Positions 59,531-64,000 of a stretch of 64,000 nt of DNA are shown here, piece after piece (position 1 is the first letter of the stretch; the number at the start of each line of letters is the position of its first letter). The translations under genes and the position numbers were made by a program. The DNA is from a bacterium. GTDB lineage: Bacteria; Patescibacteriota; Gracilibacteria; UBA4473. The DNA is taken from the NCBI GenBank assembly GCA_009995455.1, contig JAACPJ010000005.1, forward strand, positions 22,123-86,122. Reading direction: 5' to 3'. Below the pieces are notes generated by a model that was given only the letters and a program-made list of their open reading frames with translations, made no database searches and had not been told where the DNA came from.

Positions 59531-61207
59531 ATGAAAAAAATTATTATCGGTCTTATCTTGAGTCTAAACTTGGTCTTTGTGACCCCTTCTCATGCTTTCT
59601 TAGGAAGTATCACTAGCGGACTTGGTTCTGTAACGGGGGTTGTCAATCAAGTGGGTGGTATCGTTGGTGGTATCAGCGGTATTGTTAATAGTGTACGTGG
59701 TTTGTTTGGAGGCGGAGGCGGCGGAGGCAGCGCTGGTACTCCAGCCACTGGTTTATTTGACGGTGACGCAGCTCGAATTTTTTCGGGTGGCGCCCAAGGT
59801 GGTTTGAATGTTGGTGTTGATAATATTGTTTCAAGTGGAGTGGTGATAGTACAAGACTTTGACGCTATTTTTCAGTCTATTGAAGGTCGAGTTGGAGTTA
59901 CTCCAACGGGGCAATTTGTTCTTCCTGATCCTGAAAAATTTAATCAGATTGGAGAAAATACATCTTTAAGACAATATATTCTTAATGTTCTAAATTTTGC
60001 CTTAACTTTCTTGGGGCTTATTGCGGTGGCCTTTATTGTCTACGCTGGTTACTTATACGTCACTTCAGGCGGAGACGATGGCAACATGGAAAAAGCTAAA
60101 AAAATTATTCTTTATGCCGTGATTGGTATTTTGGTGATTTTAGCAGCCTTTGCTTTAGTAAACACTGTAATTCAAAACGCCGGGCGCGGGACCGGTGATC
60201 GAGGCGAAATCCCGGATGGAGCGCTGCCAGCTGGAGCGGTGACGAATTCTAATGGAACTATTACTCTGCCAAATGGCACGGTTCTAACTTCACCAACTTC
60301 GGGAAATGGCACTTTAAACGGAAATGGAAATAATATTACAAATAACTTGGCGAACTTAATTACCGTTAGTGGTAATGGCGTACAAGATTTTGGGGGTACT
60401 GCGGTGGCAACTCCTGATGGAGCCTTAAACGGAATTACTTTTGGCCTTGCTACTCAAGCGCAAGCACTATTTGATTTTGGTGATGGAACACAAGCGATTT
60501 TAAATACAGTTGATAATCCTGGAGCGACAATTGTTCATCCTTTTGGTGAAACTCGTTCGTACCCAGTTCGAGTGATTATTGAAAATGCTCAAGGTACATT
60601 ACCGGTTCGCAAAGAAATTGTAGTGGGCGGACTTGAAGCTAAATTTAATATGGATCGAGCCGAAATTACCGTGGGTGAATCGTTAAACTTAGATGCGAGC
60701 ACGACTCAAGTAACCGTTGGTTCAATTAGTGGATACAACTGGACCTGTGAAGGCGGTGCTGGCTGTTTCGGTGAAACATTTGGACGACAAGCGTCCGTTG
60801 AATTTACCGCTCCAGGGGAATACACGGTGATTTTAACCGTTGGAAACGTATTAGGACTAGAGGATAGTTATTCAAAAAATATTCGAGTTATTGGGGGTGA
60901 ACCAGTTGCGAACTTTAGTGTTCAATCTGCCGGTAACTCACAAAAACCAGCCGAATTTTCATTCAATGCTGGTAGCAGTGTTAACCGAACTGGCGATAAC
61001 AACGGTCTGACTTATTTCTGGAATTTTGACGGAGAATTTGTGGAGAGTCGTACTCCAAACCTAAATTACGAATTTAACACCGTAGGCGGTAAAACGGTAG
61101 AACTCGTTGTCGTTGAAAGAATTCAAGGAAACCCGGTTCGATCTGCCGTTATGTCTCAAACAGTTGAGGTTGAAACGGTTATTCCGGTCGACTTTACGGT
61201 TGAATAA
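59531..61207 (+). CDS. T4SS-pilin-like protein with C-terminal PKD-like domains
   Basis: The 558 residues have a signal peptide to about residue 22, HAFLGSITSG, VVNQVGGIVGGISG, a six-to-seven glycine run, two helices (about 153-178 and 190-213) with the loop TSGGDDGNMEKAKKI, and then about 340 outer residues. These contain PKD/immunoglobulin-like domains (LFDFGDGTQAI, then GYNWTCEGGAG and LTYFWNFDGEFVESR). The N-terminal part combines pieces of the genes at 13775 and 14299. A surface filament base with display domains is inferred. Confidence 0.7.
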   Translation: MKKIIIGLILSLNLVFVTPSHAFLGSITSGLGSVTGVVNQVGGIVGGISGIVNSVRGLFGGGGGGGSAGTPATGLFDGDAARIFSGGAQGGLNVGVDNIVSSGVVIVQDFDAIFQSIEGRVGVTPTGQFVLPDPEKFNQIGENTSLRQYILNVLNFALTFLGLIAVAFIVYAGYLYVTSGGDDGNMEKAKKIILYAVIGILVILAAFALVNTVIQNAGRGTGDRGEIPDGALPAGAVTNSNGTITLPNGTVLTSPTSGNGTLNGNGNNITNNLANLITVSGNGVQDFGGTAVATPDGALNGITFGLATQAQALFDFGDGTQAILNTVDNPGATIVHPFGETRSYPVRVIIENAQGTLPVRKEIVVGGLEAKFNMDRAEITVGESLNLDASTTQVTVGSISGYNWTCEGGAGCFGETFGRQASVEFTAPGEYTVILTVGNVLGLEDSYSKNIRVIGGEPVANFSVQSAGNSQKPAEFSFNAGSSVNRTGDNNGLTYFWNFDGEFVESRTPNLNYEFNTVGGKTVELVVVERIQGNPVRSAVMSQTVEVETVIPVDFTVE

Positions 61208-61221
61208 AAAACTAGAAAAAT

Positions 61222-64000
61222 ATGAAAAAAATTACACTCGGTTTGGCTTTGGCTTTCGGTCTGCTTTGGCAGACCGTTTCGTACGCTCAAACAGTCACTT
61301 TAGGAAAACCAACTACTCTGCGAGCGCAAAGTAGTTCGGCTCAAAGTTATGAATGGACTTTCCCTGGAGGCGTGGTTATTAACGGCGAAGTGGTTCAATA
61401 TACTTTTACAGAACCCGGTGTTCAGGAAGTTAAATTAAAAGTGACGGACCAAGAGGGGAATACAAATGAAATTATTAAAAGAATTTTAGTGGCCAATAAT
61501 GGACGCCCAACAGCGATTATTGAAACTACGGTTAATGGAAAGGTGGTTACGGGGAACGTAATTGAAGCCACTCTTGAAGATTCAATTGCGTTGAAATCAA
61601 ACTCATTTGCCGTTGAAAAAACGGCTAAAGATTTTACTGAAATTTGGTCCGTCAATGGCCGAAATTATTCGGTTGATTCTTTGCCATCAGTGTTTGATAA
61701 AATTGGAACTTATTCGGTTAAACTAGCCGTTCAAGATCCTTTAAATTCAAATCAGCAAGACCAAGCCAGTGTGCAGGTTAAAATCAATAACATGCCACCA
61801 GTTATTAAAAGCGTGCAATTTCAACCCCTCGGAAATAGCCAAGAACAATTTCAAGTTGGGGTTGAAGCCGAAGATCCAGACGGAACTTTAAGCACTTATA
61901 AATTTGAAGCGTTAGAAGCCGGTAAAACGATGATGACACAAGTAGTAGAATCAAATATAACGGTATTTGATTTAAGTCGTTTTCCAGGCGCTCATACCTA
62001 TAATTTTAGGGTAACGGTGTCAGATGATCGTTTTTTAAGTACGACTTTTACTGATAGCAAGACTATTACGGTAGATCCTTTAAATACAAATACTCCACCA
62101 GAAGTGACGTTGCAAGTGTTGCCGGGTAATCAAGCCTATACTGGGGAGGCCTTTGACCTTAAAGCTTCTGCCACAGACGCTGACAATGATTCACTAAAAT
62201 ATGAATGGATTTCTTCAGACGGTCGTCGATCATCAAGCTCAGCCTTTCAATTAGTATTTAGCAAAGCGGGTAAATATTCAATCACTCTAAATGTTTCAGA
62301 TGGTCTAGCGACCACTACGGAAAAACTAGACTTAATTGTGTTAGAACCAGAAGTAATTGAACTGCAGAATACAGCACCTGAAGTAGAAATTTACGGAGTG
62401 TTGCCGGCTGATACGGCGCCTATGAATTCGATGTTTCGTTTTTATCTTAAAGCTAATGATGCCGATGAAGACCGATTAACTTATGAATGGGATTTTGGAA
62501 ATGGCGCTAAATCGTTTACGCAAAACGCCGCTATTTTATACAACTTACCGGGTGATTATACGGTTACGGTCAAAGTTTCTGATGGTATTGAAACCGTTAC
62601 TGATGAAGTTAGATTAACGGTTGAATTAGGTCCAAACGAAATTTATTACGAATCAGTTGAGGATCGTTTGGTTGATTTGCAATCTGAACGCCAAAGAATT
62701 TTAGACGCTATTGCTGCAAATGGTGGAGAAATAACTCCTGCCCAACAAGCGCAATTACAAGCTTTGAATAATGATATTGCGGACTTAGTCGGTCAAGCTA
62801 GAACGGCCGGAGATTTTACGGCCATTAAAAAACTTGAAGAAATTAGCCGATCTTTAGATTTGGCTTTGCTTTCCATTGAGGCGGAAGTGGTAGACGGTAT
62901 GACTTTGACTGAACTGGGTGAAAAATTAAAAGAAGAACAAAGTGAAGAGATTAAAGCGATTGAAGATGAAGCTGATATCTTAGCGGAAATTGATGCGGAA
63001 ATTAAAAGAGTTGAAGCCGAAAGAGTGAAGACCGTAATTGATAATGCGGTGGTCGAAAATGACTTCTTAAAAACAAATATTGCAGAACTAAATGATGGTC
63101 TAAGAAAGCAAAAAGCAGATTTAATAATTGAGCTAGAGGGATATCGAGCGGCTGGAGATACGCTAAACGCCACGAGAGCGGCTGATCGACTGGCAGTCGT
63201 CAATGGACAAATAGACCAAGCGATTATTGATACAGGCTTAGTGCTAGAGTCTGTAACGAATTCACGCACGGCTTTGGAAACCGAAAAAGCAAGATTGGAA
63301 ACAGAGCTAGAGGGATATCGAGACGCTGGAGATGTGGCCAATGCCACTCGAGCCCAAGGCCGATTGGATGTTGTAAATGGGCAAATAGACCAAGCGATTA
63401 TAGATACAGGCTTAGTGCTAGAGTCTGTAACGAATTCACGCACGGCTTTAGAAACAGAAAAAACGGACTTGGAAGTGGAGTTAGAACGTTTAAAAGACGC
63501 TGGAGATTTGGCCAATGCAACTCGAGCCCAAGACCGATTGGACATTGTAAATGGGCAAATAGACCAAGCGATTATTGATACAGGCTTAGTACTAGAGTCT
63601 GTAACGAATTCACGCACGGCTTTGGAAACCGAAAAAGCAAGATTGGAAACAGAGCTAGAGGGATATCGAGACGCTGGAGATGTGGCCAATGCCACTCGAG
63701 CCCAAGGCCGATTGGATGTTGTAAATGGGCAAATAGACCAAGCGATTATAGATACAGGCTTAGTGCTAGAGTCTGTAACGAATTCACGCACGGCTTTAGA
63801 AACAGAAAAAACGGACTTGGAAGTGGAGTTAGAACGTTTAAAAGACGCTGGAGATTTGGCCAATGCAACTCGAGCCCAAGACCGATTGGACGTTGTAAAT
63901 GGACAAATTAATCAGGCAATCATTGATACGGGCGTGGTGCTTGATGCTGTAAAGGCCTCAAGAGAAATGCTCGAAACTGAAAAATTTGATCTGGAAGCAG
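61222..64000 (+). CDS. Large PKD/coiled-coil surface protein, truncated by window end
   Basis: The frame is open from the ATG at 61222 to the end (926 codons, no stop yet). A signal peptide (KKITLGLALAFGLLWQ to YAQ) is followed by about four PKD/Ig-like domains (SSSAQSYEWTFPGG, DSLKYEWISSDG, LTYEWDFGNGAKS). From about residue 475 a long charged coiled coil follows, with 58-residue repeats such as ARLETELEGYRDAGDVANAT. It starts 15 bases after the PKD-pilin gene and belongs to that operon. It resembles a giant adhesin or stalk protein. Confidence 0.75.
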   Translation, partial: MKKITLGLALAFGLLWQTVSYAQTVTLGKPTTLRAQSSSAQSYEWTFPGGVVINGEVVQYTFTEPGVQEVKLKVTDQEGNTNEIIKRILVANNGRPTAIIETTVNGKVVTGNVIEATLEDSIALKSNSFAVEKTAKDFTEIWSVNGRNYSVDSLPSVFDKIGTYSVKLAVQDPLNSNQQDQASVQVKINNMPPVIKSVQFQPLGNSQEQFQVGVEAEDPDGTLSTYKFEALEAGKTMMTQVVESNITVFDLSRFPGAHTYNFRVTVSDDRFLSTTFTDSKTITVDPLNTNTPPEVTLQVLPGNQAYTGEAFDLKASATDADNDSLKYEWISSDGRRSSSSAFQLVFSKAGKYSITLNVSDGLATTTEKLDLIVLEPEVIELQNTAPEVEIYGVLPADTAPMNSMFRFYLKANDADEDRLTYEWDFGNGAKSFTQNAAILYNLPGDYTVTVKVSDGIETVTDEVRLTVELGPNEIYYESVEDRLVDLQSERQRILDAIAANGGEITPAQQAQLQALNNDIADLVGQARTAGDFTAIKKLEEISRSLDLALLSIEAEVVDGMTLTELGEKLKEEQSEEIKAIEDEADILAEIDAEIKRVEAERVKTVIDNAVVENDFLKTNIAELNDGLRKQKADLIIELEGYRAAGDTLNATRAADRLAVVNGQIDQAIIDTGLVLESVTNSRTALETEKARLETELEGYRDAGDVANATRAQGRLDVVNGQIDQAIIDTGLVLESVTNSRTALETEKTDLEVELERLKDAGDLANATRAQDRLDIVNGQIDQAIIDTGLVLESVTNSRTALETEKARLETELEGYRDAGDVANATRAQGRLDVVNGQIDQAIIDTGLVLESVTNSRTALETEKTDLEVELERLKDAGDLANATRAQDRLDVVNGQINQAIIDTGVVLDAVKASREMLETEKFDLEA
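63028..64000 (+). repeat. 174-bp tandem repeats (58 residues) in the coiled-coil gene
   Basis: Unit starts fall at 63028 (diverged), 63202, 63376, 63550, 63724 and 63898 (diverged, cut by the window), always 174 bases apart. The inner four alternate in two types, so that 63202-63549 and 63550-63897 form a 348-bp pair of copies with about three differences counted by eye. The outer units are degenerate. This is the pattern of recent unequal recombination. Confidence 0.92.

Noticed and set aside
62793..63863. A 356-codon open frame on the minus strand with repeated Ser/Val-rich segments
   Set aside because: It is the antisense of the 174-bp repeats of the coiled-coil gene. The plus-strand frame has a signal peptide and PKD domains, so the minus frame is a shadow.
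63202..63897. CRISPR-like array
   Set aside because: The repeats are 174 bases, contiguous and in frame with a protein; there are no short repeats with unique spacers in the window.
1..64000. UGA recoded as glycine, as in Gracilibacteria
   Set aside because: Many complete genes end in TGA at the expected length (metK, the 21148 gene, the CstR-like gene) and no conserved protein has an internal TGA.

Overview
This window looks like a chromosome segment from a bacterium of the Candidate Phyla Radiation (Patescibacteria), perhaps from the Peregrinibacteria/Gracilibacteria side. The assignment is inferred from four things. The genes are compact and often overlap. Many start codons sit only 6-10 bases after a TATAAT-like -10 box. 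The surface genes are monoderm in type: SLH proteins, MurC, an LCP protein, and type IV pili without a visible secretin. There are several short two-helix proteins of the CPR type IV secretion pilin kind. TGA is read as stop (for example at the ends of metK and the 21148 gene), so the Gracilibacteria UGA=Gly code does not apply. All family names were assigned by reading motifs; no database was searched.

Layout. 0-10 kb holds housekeeping and surface genes: a zinc deaminase, a DUF393 protein, a beta-lactamase-fold hydrolase, glycogen debranching enzyme, cysS, a cation efflux transporter, a PA14-like membrane protein, a methyltransferase, a rhomboid protease and DUF5989. At 9.9-12.6 kb an S-box (SAM) riboswitch with its own terminator precedes metK, followed by an LCP ligase. 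At 12.6-16.9 kb pilT faces a three-gene operon of T4SS-pilin-like proteins, and the third of these is fused to a complete serine esterase domain. At 16.9-19.8 kb there is an island: tRNA-fMet, a decayed tRNA 3'-end copy, a tyrosine-recombinase remnant, an SMC/RloC-like ATPase, and a second recombinase remnant on the other strand.

19.8-37 kb holds an SLH-CAP protein, tRNA-Leu, a VirD4/HerA-like ATPase, an ECF sigma factor with a membrane partner, murC, and an operon of a CstR-like regulator, DUF4395 and trxB with a clear operator. tRNA-Ile, glucan phosphorylase and smaller genes follow. 37-44 kb holds pcrA and the infA-rpmJ-rpsM-rpsK-rpsD-rpoA-rplQ-rplM-rpsI operon, ended by a terminator. At 43.8-58.7 kb are rmuC and then a PurL enzyme split into two genes about 11 kb apart. 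Between the halves lie a type IV pilus operon (PilN, PilO, PilC and four minor pilins, divergent from PilB), an SLH/beta-propeller protein and an Hsp15-like gene. 58.7-64 kb holds a second T4SS-pilin-like pair, one with PKD-like domains. After it comes a large PKD/coiled-coil surface protein that runs off the window and carries 174-bp tandem repeats.

Working together. The strongest theme is the cell surface: a DNA-uptake-type type IV pilus, two paralogous T4SS-pilin-like operons (one carrying an enzyme, one carrying PKD/coiled-coil adhesin-like modules), and S-layer-anchored proteins. The second theme is storage and core metabolism (GlgP plus debranching enzyme, SAM synthesis, purines). The third is one small decayed mobile island with a candidate defence ATPase.
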